From Comamonadaceae bacterium (GTDB lineage Bacteria; Pseudomonadota; Gammaproteobacteria; Burkholderiales; Burkholderiaceae_C), in assembly GCA_009996515.1 (NCBI GenBank), contig JAACZV010000006.1:86141-150140 (forward strand): 64,000 nt of DNA, given 5' to 3'. The position numbers and the translations under genes are program-made. Shown piece by piece: positions 18,245-26,186 of the stretch (position 1 is the first letter of the stretch; each line of letters opens with the position of its first letter). The notes beneath the pieces were generated by a model. It was not told the origin of the DNA and searched no databases. It was given only the letters and a program-made list of their open reading frames with translations.

Positions 18245-19252
18245 CTACTTCTCGCCCCCGCCATTGGTCGCACTCTTGACGATCTCCAGCACCTTTGAGC
18301 CTGTGTCGGCGGAGCTGTCCCCACTCTCCAGATAGCCGCTTGGAGCGATCGCAAAGATTGACCGCGTCGTTTCCAGCAAGACGGCGTTTCGAGTTGCCGT
18401 GTCATCCGTCGCCTTCACAAACGCCTGGAATGACTTGAGCGCGTTGGAGCGATGTCGGTTGGTTGCGGCCTGGTGCTTCAGCGCTCGGTAGGTGCGAGCG
18501 CACCACGCTGTCGCCCCGATCAGCATACCCAACAGTACCAGCTTGGAGGTCATGAACTGCAGCACGACAGCGGTGCTCGCGTCGGACTTCAATGGAATGA
18601 AGAAGGAGCCGATTGCAGTGGCACATGTCACTCCCGCAACCCAGCCTGTTGCTTTGAGCCAGCTCTTTGCGTCCGTCTCATTGGTATCGGCCTGCCCTGA
18701 GAAGTCGGCCGTGAAATGCGCCACGCCGACGGTGGCTGAAGCTTCTCGTGCGGCTTTGATGATGCCGTCAAGATCAAGTGTCGCCTTCTTCGCGTCCCTG
18801 TCGGCGTTTTCTAAGATCTGCTTGGCAGTGCCGACCGTCGAATTAAGCGCCTTGATGTTTTCTTGAATGTCGCCCTTCTGATAGGCAAGGAACGGAATCC
18901 ACCCCTGCACTGTTATGAGCAAATTGTCGGCATGCCCAAAAAGCTGATTAATGAGCGAGTCTCGCTGCGCAATCGGACTACCGACGCTCAAGTTGAACGA
19001 TCTGATCGATTCGATGGTATTCGATACCGGCTCCAGGCTATTCGAAAACTGAGCTAGTGGTGTGTCTGGAACAAGGTCGATGGGCAGGGTCAGAAGATGG
19101 TTCGCAATATTGAAGATCAGCTCCAGTTGCGGTCGTGCCTCCTGAAAATTGATGCTTCCCCAGTCTGGGTTCTGAACTAGCTTTTCGATGGGATCATTGA
19201 CGATGCCTCGAGCGAGTTCACTGACCCTGCCGACATTGGTCGCGTTGCCCAT
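18245..19252 (-). CDS. island membrane protein of unknown function
   Basis: A 335-residue protein. Residues 1-195 are soluble and helical with Asn/Asp/Gln-rich segments. Two membrane segments follow (WLKATGWVAGVTCATAIGSFFIPL and LVLLGMLIGATAWC), then a conserved-looking cytoplasmic tail (RALKHQAATNRHRSNALKSFQ, LLETTRSIFAIAPSGYL). Similar tails occur in uncharacterised proteins carried by islands; I know no function. Codon use is clearly unlike the chromosomal neighbours. It is divergent from the other island gene. Confidence 0.72.
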   Translation of the reverse strand: MGNATNVGRVSELARGIVNDPIEKLVQNPDWGSINFQEARPQLELIFNIANHLLTLPIDLVPDTPLAQFSNSLEPVSNTIESIRSFNLSVGSPIAQRDSLINQLFGHADNLLITVQGWIPFLAYQKGDIQENIKALNSTVGTAKQILENADRDAKKATLDLDGIIKAAREASATVGVAHFTADFSGQADTNETDAKSWLKATGWVAGVTCATAIGSFFIPLKSDASTAVVLQFMTSKLVLLGMLIGATAWCARTYRALKHQAATNRHRSNALKSFQAFVKATDDTATRNAVLLETTRSIFAIAPSGYLESGDSSADTGSKVLEIVKSATNGGGEK

Positions 19253-19638
19253 GCTATTGACCCTCCTTTGTTTTCGGCCCGATGTTGGGCTCTACGCGCA
19301 CAGTATTTGTCACATCGCGACCTGGCAATTCAGGCGAACCCGGACGCTTGGCAAGCTCGCAAAAGATGATAGCCATAGAGCCGCCAGTGCATGGCGTGGT
19401 CTTGCCGCCGCATAGGCCGTGTCAGGTTACGAGGGGGCAAGACCAGGCAGTTGCCCCACGGCTTGTCGGCATGGGGCGACGCCAACAAGATAAGCAGTCG
19501 CCTTCGAAAGACTGAACGGAAGTGCAGGGGGGGATGGCAGTCACCGGGGTAAGTTCTGGCGGGCTGCTCGGCCGGAGTGGCTCATCTGGTGAGCCACCGA
19601 GGGCGTTCAATCCTATTTTTTATCACTTGAGGAAAAAC
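19253..19638 (+). other. divergent intergenic region inside the island
   Basis: It contains an inverted repeat GGTCTTGCC (19398-19406) / GGCAAGACC (19436-19444) and a strong stem GTGGCTCA (19577-19584) / TGAGCCAC (19590-19597), the latter about 40 bp before the next start. These may be regulatory. No gene is seen. Confidence 0.5.
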
Positions 19639-20283
19639 ATGGAGTTGCTGAATGACGCTCGAATTTTGCACACGATCTTGTTTGTAGTGCCGGTTGGCAT
19701 CTTGCTTGCCTGGGTTCGGCTGCGGGAGCGTCAATGGATGCTCTCGTCCAAGAGGAAGCGAGCCGCAAGGGAGATGTTCAAGAAATCGGCGTGGAAGAAA
19801 GCCGCACCGCTGGATTTTCACTTCGCAATGACCGACGCTTTTGGTCAAAGTGTCGAGCTCAACGAAATGGCATTCATCGAAGCGCGACAGGCGCCTGTCC
19901 AACTGCTGCTGAACAGAATCAAGGCGGGGCCGTTTGTCCAGTATGTGGAGGAAGAGGGCACCTATGTGGACCCGCGTCGTCCATGGGCGCAGCGATGGCT
20001 GCCGTTCGGCGTAATTTCGTTCGGTTCAATTCTGGCTGCCTCGTTTCTGGTCACGGCGCTGCTCTTTCTTGTGCTCCACACTTGGGCGAATTACGGGACG
20101 CTTGCGGCTACTGTCGTTGGCGCTGCCGTAGGAGTTCTGGGCGTGCTGTGGCTTTGGCTAATGCTGATCTTTTCGCAGATGGCGGACGCGGCAAAGCGGG
20201 TTCTTAGGCCTGAACGCCATCGGGCTGCAGGTCAATTGCGCCAGCCTCGCGGCACCGAATCCGTCGGCCAGGCTAATGAATGA
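19639..20283 (+). CDS. island membrane protein of unknown function
   Basis: A 214-residue protein with one N-terminal membrane segment (ILHTILFVVPVGILLAW), a basic loop and a roughly 70-residue cytoplasmic region (HFAMTDAFGQSVELNEMAFIEARQ). Two more membrane segments (FGVISFGSILAASFLVTALLF and VVGAAVGVLGVLWLWLMLIF) and a short basic tail follow. The start is ATG 19639 with TTGAGGA just upstream; the open frame extends back to 19522 without a ribosome site. No family is recognised. It is carried on the tRNA-associated island. Confidence 0.7.
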   Translation: MELLNDARILHTILFVVPVGILLAWVRLRERQWMLSSKRKRAAREMFKKSAWKKAAPLDFHFAMTDAFGQSVELNEMAFIEARQAPVQLLLNRIKAGPFVQYVEEEGTYVDPRRPWAQRWLPFGVISFGSILAASFLVTALLFLVLHTWANYGTLAATVVGAAVGVLGVLWLWLMLIFSQMADAAKRVLRPERHRAAGQLRQPRGTESVGQANE

Positions 20284-20599
20284 GCAATGAGGGCGGCCGC
20301 GCGAGTCACGTTCAAGGTGACTTGGCCGGACGCATGCACATCCGCAACGCCGCAGATTTGAGGCGCGCCTTGGCCTCCGGGGACTGCCTCCGCAGCCTCT
20401 GCCTGTCGATGGCGTGAGTTCAGAGTGGCCTGCGGCGCTGCACCGGCATGTCTTCTGGAACCTCAACCCCTTCGAGCACCATGTCCTCGGACAATGCGCT
20501 AGCGGAAGCGCCACGAGTAGCGATAGCCTGGCTCATCTCTTTGATGGACACCGATCTCGCGCGGTCGCCAAACATGCCCTTCAGAGCAGGATCAAACAC
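20284..20599 (-). pseudogene. island remnant: 60-codon reading frame downstream of the integrase stump
   Basis: A frame from GTG 20599 to the stop at 20420 gives FDPALKGMFGDRARSVSIKEMSQ and then a Glu/Val-rich tail ending PVQRRRPL. It reads like the C-terminal piece of a real protein, but it opens in another frame directly after the stop of the truncated integrase and has no ribosome site. I take it as a decayed fragment of unknown origin. 20284-20419 shows nothing. Confidence 0.35.
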
Positions 20600-20601
20600 A
20601 C

Positions 20602-20805
20602 CTACCGGCCGATGGCCGATTCAAAGGTCAGCCGCTCCGACGCTGCGCGCTGGACAAACAGGCCTCGCACCATCTCGTCTTCGGTGCGCCTGGCCCAGTC
20701 CTCGGCGTCTCGCTTGAGGCGGAAGGTCTTGATCGTGGTGGGAAAGCCCGTCTTGCGGATGACGGCTTTCCAGGTGCCCGAGGGCGTCTTGACGAGGGTT
20801 GGCAT
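20602..20805 (-). pseudogene. truncated tyrosine-recombinase integrase (N-terminal part only)
   Basis: A 67-residue remnant beginning MPTLVKTPSGTWKAVIRKTG. This is the short N-terminal DNA-binding domain found at the start of many island integrases (strand-rich, then RLKRDAEDWARRTEDEM). The core-binding and catalytic (R...HxxR...Y) domains are absent, because the frame stops at 20602 after LTFESAIGR. It starts about 107 bp from the tRNA 3' end and reads away from it, as island integrases do. The ORF may start seven codons earlier, at 20826. Confidence 0.7.
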
Positions 20806-20911
20806 CGGTACAGGTCGTGCTCGCAACTCGGCACTGTACTGAAGGAGCGTTTTCGGTACGCGTCACGGCGAGCAAAATGCCTGCAAACCCGCATCACTAT
20901 TGGGATTGGGG

Positions 20912-20988
20912 TGGTAGGCCGTATTGGACTTGAACCAATGACCAAAGGATTATGAGTCCTCTGCTCTGACCAACTGAGCTAACGGCCC
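20912..20988 (-). tRNA. tRNA with CAU anticodon (Met elongator or Ile2)
   Basis: A 77-nt cloverleaf on the minus strand. The acceptor GGGCCGT pairs with ACGGCCT (first pair G-U), the discriminator is A, and CCA is encoded. The D arm has AGCTCAGTTGGTCAGAGC, the anticodon arm GGACTCATAATCC, and the T arm ATTGGTTCAAGTCCAAT. CAT can specify elongator Met or, with lysidine at C34, Ile; the sequence does not settle it here. Its 3' half was supplied by the inserted island. Confidence 0.9.
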
Positions 20989-21015
20989 CTGGGAAAGAAC
21001 TTCCGGGAAGCGCGG

Positions 21016-21021
21016 ATTCTA
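21016..21021 (-). promoter_or_regulatory. candidate -10 box for the CAU tRNA
   Basis: TAGAAT on the minus strand lies 28 bp before the tRNA 5' end, in the short gap after the hrcA stop. A good -35 is not seen at the right distance, so the gene may also be read through from hrcA. Confidence 0.3.
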
Positions 21022-21022
21022 G

Positions 21023-22030
21023 TCAACGTTGGCTCAGCGCCTGACCGACCATGCGCGACGTGATGTCGACGATCTGGATCATGCGGTCGTAGGCCATGCG
21101 CGTGGGGCCGATGACGCCCAGCGTGCCCACCACCTGGCCGTCCACCTCGTAGGGCGCGCTGACGATGGACAGCTCCTCGTAGGGCACGACCTGGCTCTCG
21201 CCGCCGATGTAGATGCGCACGCCCTCGGCGCGGCTGGAGTTGTCCAGCAGCCGCATCAGCTGGGTCTTCTGCTCGAACAGGTCGAACAGGCGGCGCAGGC
21301 TGCCCAGGTCATGGCTGAAGTCCTGAACGGCCAGCAGGTTGCGCTCGCCGGAGACGACCACGCGCTCCTCCTCCTGGGCCATGGCCTCGCTGCCCACCTG
21401 CACGGCCGCGCTCATCAGGCCGGCGATCTCGCCGCGCAGCGCATCCACCTCGTGGCGCAGGCGCTCGCGCACGGCCTCGAGCGTGAGGCCCGCATAGCCG
21501 GCGTTGAGCCGGTTGCTGGCCTCGGCCAGCTCGGCCTGACTGTGGTCTTGGGCGGTGAAGATGACGCGGTTCTGCACGTCGCCGTCTGGCGACACCAGGA
21601 TGACCAGCACGCGCCGCTCGCCCAGGCGCAGGAACTCGATGTGGTGGAAGACGCTGGGCTTCCTGGGCGCCGTGACGACGCCGACGAAGCTCGACAGGTT
21701 GGACAGCATCTGCGCCGCGCTGGCGATGACGCGCTGCGGCTGGTCGGGCTGCAGCTGGGCCGTCTCCACGCCCACCAGGCTCGGCTGGGCCGTCAGCATG
21801 GTGTCGACGAACAGGCGGTAGCCGCGCGCGGTGGGCACGCGGCCGGCGCTGGTGTGGGGGCTGGCGATGAGGCCCAGCTCCTCCAGGTCGGCCATCACAT
21901 TGCGTATGGTCGCGGGGCTGAGCTCCAGGCCCGAGGCCTTGGACAGCGTGCGCGAACCGACCGGCTGACCGTCCGCGATATAGCGTTCGACCAGGGTTTT
22001 CAGCAGGGATTTGGAGCGCTCGTCGAGCAT
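21023..22030 (-). CDS. hrcA: heat-inducible transcription repressor HrcA
   Basis: A 335-residue repressor of class I heat-shock genes (groESL/dnaK) acting at CIRCE operators. It has an N-terminal winged helix ([39 protein letters not shown], residues about 15-55), then the conserved [20 protein letters not shown] and the GAF-like and dimerisation regions. Length and order match the family. It is divergent from nadK with about 125 bp between them. I saw no CIRCE element (TTAGCACTC-N9-GAGTGCTAA) in that gap, so autoregulation is not supported here. Confidence 0.95.
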   Translation of the reverse strand: MLDERSKSLLKTLVERYIADGQPVGSRTLSKASGLELSPATIRNVMADLEELGLIASPHTSAGRVPTARGYRLFVDTMLTAQPSLVGVETAQLQPDQPQRVIASAAQMLSNLSSFVGVVTAPRKPSVFHHIEFLRLGERRVLVILVSPDGDVQNRVIFTAQDHSQAELAEASNRLNAGYAGLTLEAVRERLRHEVDALRGEIAGLMSAAVQVGSEAMAQEEERVVVSGERNLLAVQDFSHDLGSLRRLFDLFEQKTQLMRLLDNSSRAEGVRIYIGGESQVVPYEELSIVSAPYEVDGQVVGTLGVIGPTRMAYDRMIQIVDITSRMVGQALSQR

Positions 22031-22157
22031 GTCGCCATTTTAGGTTCTTGCGTCTCAGGCCGCCCGGGCGCGCAGCGCACCGCCCTGGCGCCGACCGACT
22101 CTATGACACCCCCGTTTCTCCCATGAAGGGCAAAACCCCTGTGGTGTAATTTGAAGC

Positions 22158-23024
22158 ATGGCCGAGCGCTTCAGACATGTCGCCATCGTGGGCAAGCATC
22201 AGGCGCCGGGCATCAAGCCGGTGCTGGAGGAGATTGCACAGTTTTTGTGCAGCCAGGGGTTGGATGTCTCGCTGGAGGCGGAGACGGCCCAGAACACCGG
22301 CTTGAGCGGTTATGACGCGCTGTCCCACGACGAGCTGGGCCGGGTCTGCGACCTCGCCGTCGTCGTCGGCGGCGACGGCACCATGCTGGGCTTCGCCCGC
22401 GAGATGGCCCGCCATGGGCTGCCGCTGGTGGGCATCAACCAGGGGCGCCTGGGCTTCATCACCGACATCCCGTTCGAGCGCTGGCGCGAGTCGCTGGCGC
22501 CCATCCTGGCCGGCGACTACGAGGTGGAGCCGCGCACCATGCTGGAAGGCGCCGTCTGGCGCGATGGCGAATCCATCTTCTCGGGCCAGGCGCTCAACGA
22601 CGTGGTGCTGAGCCGCGGCCAGACGGCCAGCATGATCGAGCTGCGCATCCACGCCGGCGCCGAGCTGGTCGCCAACATCCGCGCCGACGGCGTCATCGTC
22701 GCCACGCCCACGGGCTCCACCGCCTACTCGCTGTCGGCGGGCGGCCCCATCATGCATCCCAGCATCGCCGGCTGGCTGCTGGTGCCCATTGCCTCGCATA
22801 CCTTGTCCAACCGGCCCATCGTGCTGCCGGACCTGGGCGACGTCAGCCTGGAGATCGTCGCCGGCCGCGACGCCTCGGTGAACTTCGACATGCAGAGCCT
22901 CGCCAGCCTGCTGCACGGCGACCGCATCACGGTGCGGCGCAGCCAGCATTGCGTGCGCTTCCTGCATCCCAAGGGCTGGAGCTACTACGCGACGCTGCGC
23001 CGCAAGCTGCGCTGGTACGAGTAA
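22158..23024 (+). CDS. nadK: NAD kinase
   Basis: A 288-residue cytoplasmic kinase that makes NADP from NAD. The GGDGTML motif and [16 protein letters not shown] are diagnostic of the family, with [12 protein letters not shown] between them. The start at ATG 22158 gives [13 protein letters not shown], typical of betaproteobacterial NadK. The recN ATG lies 6 bp after its stop; nadK-recN pairing is frequent in proteobacteria. Confidence 0.95.
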   Translation: MAERFRHVAIVGKHQAPGIKPVLEEIAQFLCSQGLDVSLEAETAQNTGLSGYDALSHDELGRVCDLAVVVGGDGTMLGFAREMARHGLPLVGINQGRLGFITDIPFERWRESLAPILAGDYEVEPRTMLEGAVWRDGESIFSGQALNDVVLSRGQTASMIELRIHAGAELVANIRADGVIVATPTGSTAYSLSAGGPIMHPSIAGWLLVPIASHTLSNRPIVLPDLGDVSLEIVAGRDASVNFDMQSLASLLHGDRITVRRSQHCVRFLHPKGWSYYATLRRKLRWYE

Positions 23025-23029
23025 CAACC

Positions 23030-24736
23030 ATGCTGCGCCACCTCTCCCTCAAAGACTTCGTCATCGTCCCCAGCCTGGAGCTCGCCTTCGAGCCCGGCTT
23101 TGCCGTGCTGACCGGCGAGACCGGCGCGGGCAAGTCCATCCTCATCGACGCCTTGCAGCTGGCCCTGGGCGGCCGGGGCGACGCCGGCGTGGTGCGCGAG
23201 GGCGCCGCCAAGGCCGAGATCTGCGCCGAGTTCGACACGCCGGCCCACCTGCGCGCCTGGCTGGACGAGGCCGGCTTCGACACCTCGGGGACGGCCGACG
23301 ACACGCTGCTGCTGCGCCGCGTCATCGACGCGGCAGGCAAGAGCCGCGCCTGGATCAACGGCGGCGCCGCCACGCTGACGCAGCTGCGCGAGCTGGCCGA
23401 CCATCTGCTGGACATCCACGGCCAGCACGCCTGGCAAGGCCTGACCCGCCCGGCCGCCGTGCGCGAGCTGCTGGACGGCTTCGCCGGGCTGGACACCGCG
23501 CCGCTGGCGCGCGCCCACGCGGCCTGGAAGCAGGCGGCCGAGGCCTTGCAGAAGGCGCAAGGCCAGCAGGCCGACGCGCAGCGCGAGCGCGAGCGCCTGG
23601 CCTGGCAGATCGGCGAGCTGGACGGCCTCGCGCCGGCCGAGGGCGAGTGGGAGGAGCTGAACGCCGAACATGAGCGCCTGTCCCACGGCCAGTCCCTCAT
23701 CGACGCGGCCAAGTCGGCGCTGGACGCGCTGGACGAGGCCGAACCCAGCGCCCAGTCGCTCGCCGGCGGCGCGCTGGACCAGCTCGAACGCGTGCTGGAC
23801 CACGACGCCCGCCTGCTGCCCGCCGTGCAGGCCTTGCGCGACGTGCAGGCCCAGCTGCAGGACGCCAGCCACACGCTGTCGGCCTATCTGCACAAGGCCG
23901 ACCTCGATCCGGCCCGGCTGGCCGAGCTGGACGAGCGCGTGTCGGCCTGGATGACGCTGGCGCGCCGCTACCGCCGCCAGCCGCAGGAGCTGCCGGCCCT
24001 GCTGGCGCAATGGCGCGCCGAGCTGGCCGCGCTGGACGCCGCCAGCGATCCGGCCAAACTGGAAGAGGCGCTGGCCGCGGCCCGCAAGGCCTTCGATGCC
24101 GAAGCCAAGACCGCGACCAAGGCCAGGAAGGACGCGGCCCCCCGGCTCGCATCCGCCGTCACCGCCGCGATGCAGCAGCTGGGCATGGCGGGCGGCCGCT
24201 TCGACATCGCGCTCAATGCCACCGACGGCCCGCAGAGCTACGGCCTGGAGTCCGCCGAGTTCCTGGTCGCCGGCCACGCCGGCAGCACGCCGCGGCCGCT
24301 GGCCAAGGTGGCCTCGGGCGGCGAGCTGTCGCGCATCGCGCTGGCCATCGCCGTGACGGCCAGCCAGGCCGCCAGCGACAGCGCGCCCGGCACGCTGATC
24401 TTCGACGAGATCGACGTGGGCATAGGCGGCGCGGTCGCCGAGACGGTGGGCCGGCTGATGAAGCAGCTGGGCCATGCCGCCGATGGCCGGCGCCAGGTGC
24501 TGGCCGTCACCCACCTGCCCCAGGTCGCCGCCTGTGCCGACCGCCACCTCGTCGTCGCCAAGGCCTTGCAGGGCGCAAGCACCGTCAGCTCGGTGAGCCC
24601 GGTGGCCGGCGAGGCCCGCGTCGCCGAGATCGCCCGCATGCTGGGCGGCGAGCGCCTGTCGTCCACCAGCCTCGCGCATGCGCAGGAGATGCTGGATGCG
24701 TCCACCACCGCCCAACCACGCAAGGCCAGGTCATGA
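23030..24736 (+). CDS. recN: DNA repair protein RecN
   Basis: A 568-residue SMC-like ATPase for double-strand-break repair. Walker A is GETGAGKS near the N-terminus, a long coiled coil fills the middle, and the C-terminal ABC signature [13 protein letters not shown] with Walker [14 protein letters not shown] completes the site. The start at ATG 23030 ([13 protein letters not shown]) matches the family; an upstream in-frame start would overlap nadK. Its stop overlaps the rapZ ATG by 4 bp. Confidence 0.95.
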   Translation: MLRHLSLKDFVIVPSLELAFEPGFAVLTGETGAGKSILIDALQLALGGRGDAGVVREGAAKAEICAEFDTPAHLRAWLDEAGFDTSGTADDTLLLRRVIDAAGKSRAWINGGAATLTQLRELADHLLDIHGQHAWQGLTRPAAVRELLDGFAGLDTAPLARAHAAWKQAAEALQKAQGQQADAQRERERLAWQIGELDGLAPAEGEWEELNAEHERLSHGQSLIDAAKSALDALDEAEPSAQSLAGGALDQLERVLDHDARLLPAVQALRDVQAQLQDASHTLSAYLHKADLDPARLAELDERVSAWMTLARRYRRQPQELPALLAQWRAELAALDAASDPAKLEEALAAARKAFDAEAKTATKARKDAAPRLASAVTAAMQQLGMAGGRFDIALNATDGPQSYGLESAEFLVAGHAGSTPRPLAKVASGGELSRIALAIAVTASQAASDSAPGTLIFDEIDVGIGGAVAETVGRLMKQLGHAADGRRQVLAVTHLPQVAACADRHLVVAKALQGASTVSSVSPVAGEARVAEIARMLGGERLSSTSLAHAQEMLDASTTAQPRKARS

Positions 24737-25647
24737 CCCCGGACACCGAACTGCAGGGTGACGTCGTGCTGCTGACGGGCATGTCCGGCGGCGGCAAGTC
24801 GGTGGCCATGCATGCGCTGGAGGATGCCGGCTATTTCTGCGTCGACAACCTGCCGGCCGAGCTGCTGCTGGACTTCCTCAAGCTGGAGCAGCAGCGCGGC
24901 GAGCGCCGCGTCGCCATCGCGGTGGACGTGCGCTCCGCCAGCTCCCTGCCGCTGCTGCTGCCGCTGCTCAAGAGCCTGCGTGCCAGCGGCGTGGCCGTGC
25001 GCTCGGTCTTCCTGGACGCCAGCAACGAGGCGCTGATGCGGCGCTTCTCCGAGACGCGCCGCCCGCACCCGCTGCGCGAGGATCGCGACACCAGCTTCGG
25101 CACGCTGGACGGCGGCGCCGACGACGGCCACCGCCTGCTGCTGGACGCCATCAAGCTGGAGCGCGAGCTGCTGGGCGGGCTCAGGGCCGAGTCCACCGTC
25201 ATCGACACCAGCCAGCTGCGCCCGGCCCAGCTGCGCGCCTGGCTGGCCGACCTCGTCGGCCCCAATGCCGGCGCCAAGCTGACGCTGGTCTTCGAGAGCT
25301 TCGCCTTCAAGCATGGCGTGCCCAGCGACGCCGACTTCGTCTTCGACGTGCGCGTGCTGCCCAACCCCTATTACGACCGCGAGCTGCGCCCGCTGACCGG
25401 CCGCGACGCACCGGTGGCGGCCTACCTGGCCGCCCAGCCCGAGGTGGGCCTGATGATGGGCCAGATCGCCGGCTTCCTGTCGCGCTGGCTGCCCAACTTC
25501 GCGGCCGACCAGCGCAGCTACCTGACCGTCGCCATCGGCTGCACGGGCGGCCAGCACCGGTCGGTCTACCTGGTCGAGATGCTGGCACGGCAGTTCGGCC
25601 ACCACGGCCATGTGCTGAAGCGCCACCGCGAGCTGGACGCCAGGTGA
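24733..25647 (+). CDS. rapZ: RNase adapter protein RapZ
   Basis: A 304-residue P-loop protein. GMSGGGKS is the Walker A motif, GYFCVDNLP and [12 protein letters not shown] are family hallmarks, and the C-terminal half ends with [14 protein letters not shown]. In E. coli RapZ delivers the GlmZ small RNA to RNase E and senses glucosamine-6-phosphate; in betaproteobacteria the role is less studied. Here it is coupled to recN by an ATGA overlap rather than sitting with PTS genes. Confidence 0.93.
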   Translation: MTPDTELQGDVVLLTGMSGGGKSVAMHALEDAGYFCVDNLPAELLLDFLKLEQQRGERRVAIAVDVRSASSLPLLLPLLKSLRASGVAVRSVFLDASNEALMRRFSETRRPHPLREDRDTSFGTLDGGADDGHRLLLDAIKLERELLGGLRAESTVIDTSQLRPAQLRAWLADLVGPNAGAKLTLVFESFAFKHGVPSDADFVFDVRVLPNPYYDRELRPLTGRDAPVAAYLAAQPEVGLMMGQIAGFLSRWLPNFAADQRSYLTVAIGCTGGQHRSVYLVEMLARQFGHHGHVLKRHRELDAR

Positions 25648-25742
25648 TGTGAGCCCCTCGCCCGGGCGCGCTCGCTGAACGCGAGGGCACATCGCCAGCG
25701 CGGGCCGGCTTGGAGCGGCACGGCGCTCGGCCCGCCATGAAT

Positions 25743-25790
25743 TTCAGAACTTTTGTTCTAGACAACAAGTTCTAGAACAGTTATTCTGAA
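25743..25790 (+). promoter_or_regulatory. BlaI-type operator: two inverted copies of TTCAGAA-N4-TGTTCTAGA
   Basis: The left copy is TTCAGAA (25743-25749), four bases, TGTTCTAGA (25754-25762). The right copy is its mirror: TCTAGAACA (25771-25779), GTTA, TTCTGAA (25784-25790). Eight bases separate them. The whole element ends 3 bp before the repressor ATG, so repressor binding would cover the promoter and ribosome site. Autoregulation by the adjacent BlaI-type protein is inferred. Confidence 0.75.
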
Positions 25791-25793
25791 ACC

Positions 25794-26186
25794 ATGAAAT
25801 CCGCCCCCCCTCCCCCGGCCCGCCCCACGGCCGCCGAGCTGGACCTGCTGCAGGTCTTGTGGCGGCTGGGGCCCGCCGATGCCAAGACCGTGCACGAGGC
25901 CTTGCTGGCCGAGCGCCCCGACGCCAGCTATGCCACCGTGCTGCGCCAGCTGCAGGTCATGCACGGCAAAGGCCTGCTCAGCCGCGACGAGAGCCAGCGC
26001 CCGCAGGTCTATGCGCCCGTGCAGGCGCAGGACAAGCTGCAGCAATCGCTGGTCAGGGACTTCATCGCCAAGGCCTTCGCCGGCTCCGGCAAGGCGCTGG
26101 TACTGGCGGCGCTGAAGAGCCATGTCAGCGCCAAGGAGCGCGCGGAGATCCGCCAGTTGCTGGCCAGGGGCGGAGACGACGCATGA
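25794..26186 (+). CDS. BlaI/MecI/CopY-family transcriptional repressor
   Basis: A 130-residue protein with a winged-helix domain: PTAAELDLLQVLWRLGPADAKTVHEAL, then SYATVLRQLQVMHGKGLLSRDE, as in BlaI. The C-terminal dimerisation helix contains LVRDFIAKAFAGSGKALVLAAL. BlaI repressors are released when a partner membrane peptidase is activated. The next gene, which overlaps by 4 bp, encodes exactly such an M56 peptidase. No beta-lactamase gene is near, so the regulon is unknown. Confidence 0.9.
   Translation: MKSAPPPPARPTAAELDLLQVLWRLGPADAKTVHEALLAERPDASYATVLRQLQVMHGKGLLSRDESQRPQVYAPVQAQDKLQQSLVRDFIAKAFAGSGKALVLAALKSHVSAKERAEIRQLLARGGDDA

Larger units (their letters stand above)
17885..20957 (-). 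mobile_element. decayed genomic island in a CAU-anticodon tRNA gene
   Basis: The intact tRNA gene (20912-20988, minus) is followed by a truncated integrase reading away from it, two island genes, and a displaced copy of the tRNA 3' half at 17885-17930. The two 46-bp ends match at 40 positions. Base composition inside is visibly less GC-rich than the flanks, and codon use differs. This is the standard tRNA-int-cargo-att arrangement of an integrative element. The truncated integrase suggests it can no longer excise. Confidence 0.8.

Noticed and set aside
22031..22157. CIRCE operator between hrcA and nadK
   Set aside because: No TTAGCACTC-N9-GAGTGCTAA-like repeat is present in the gap.
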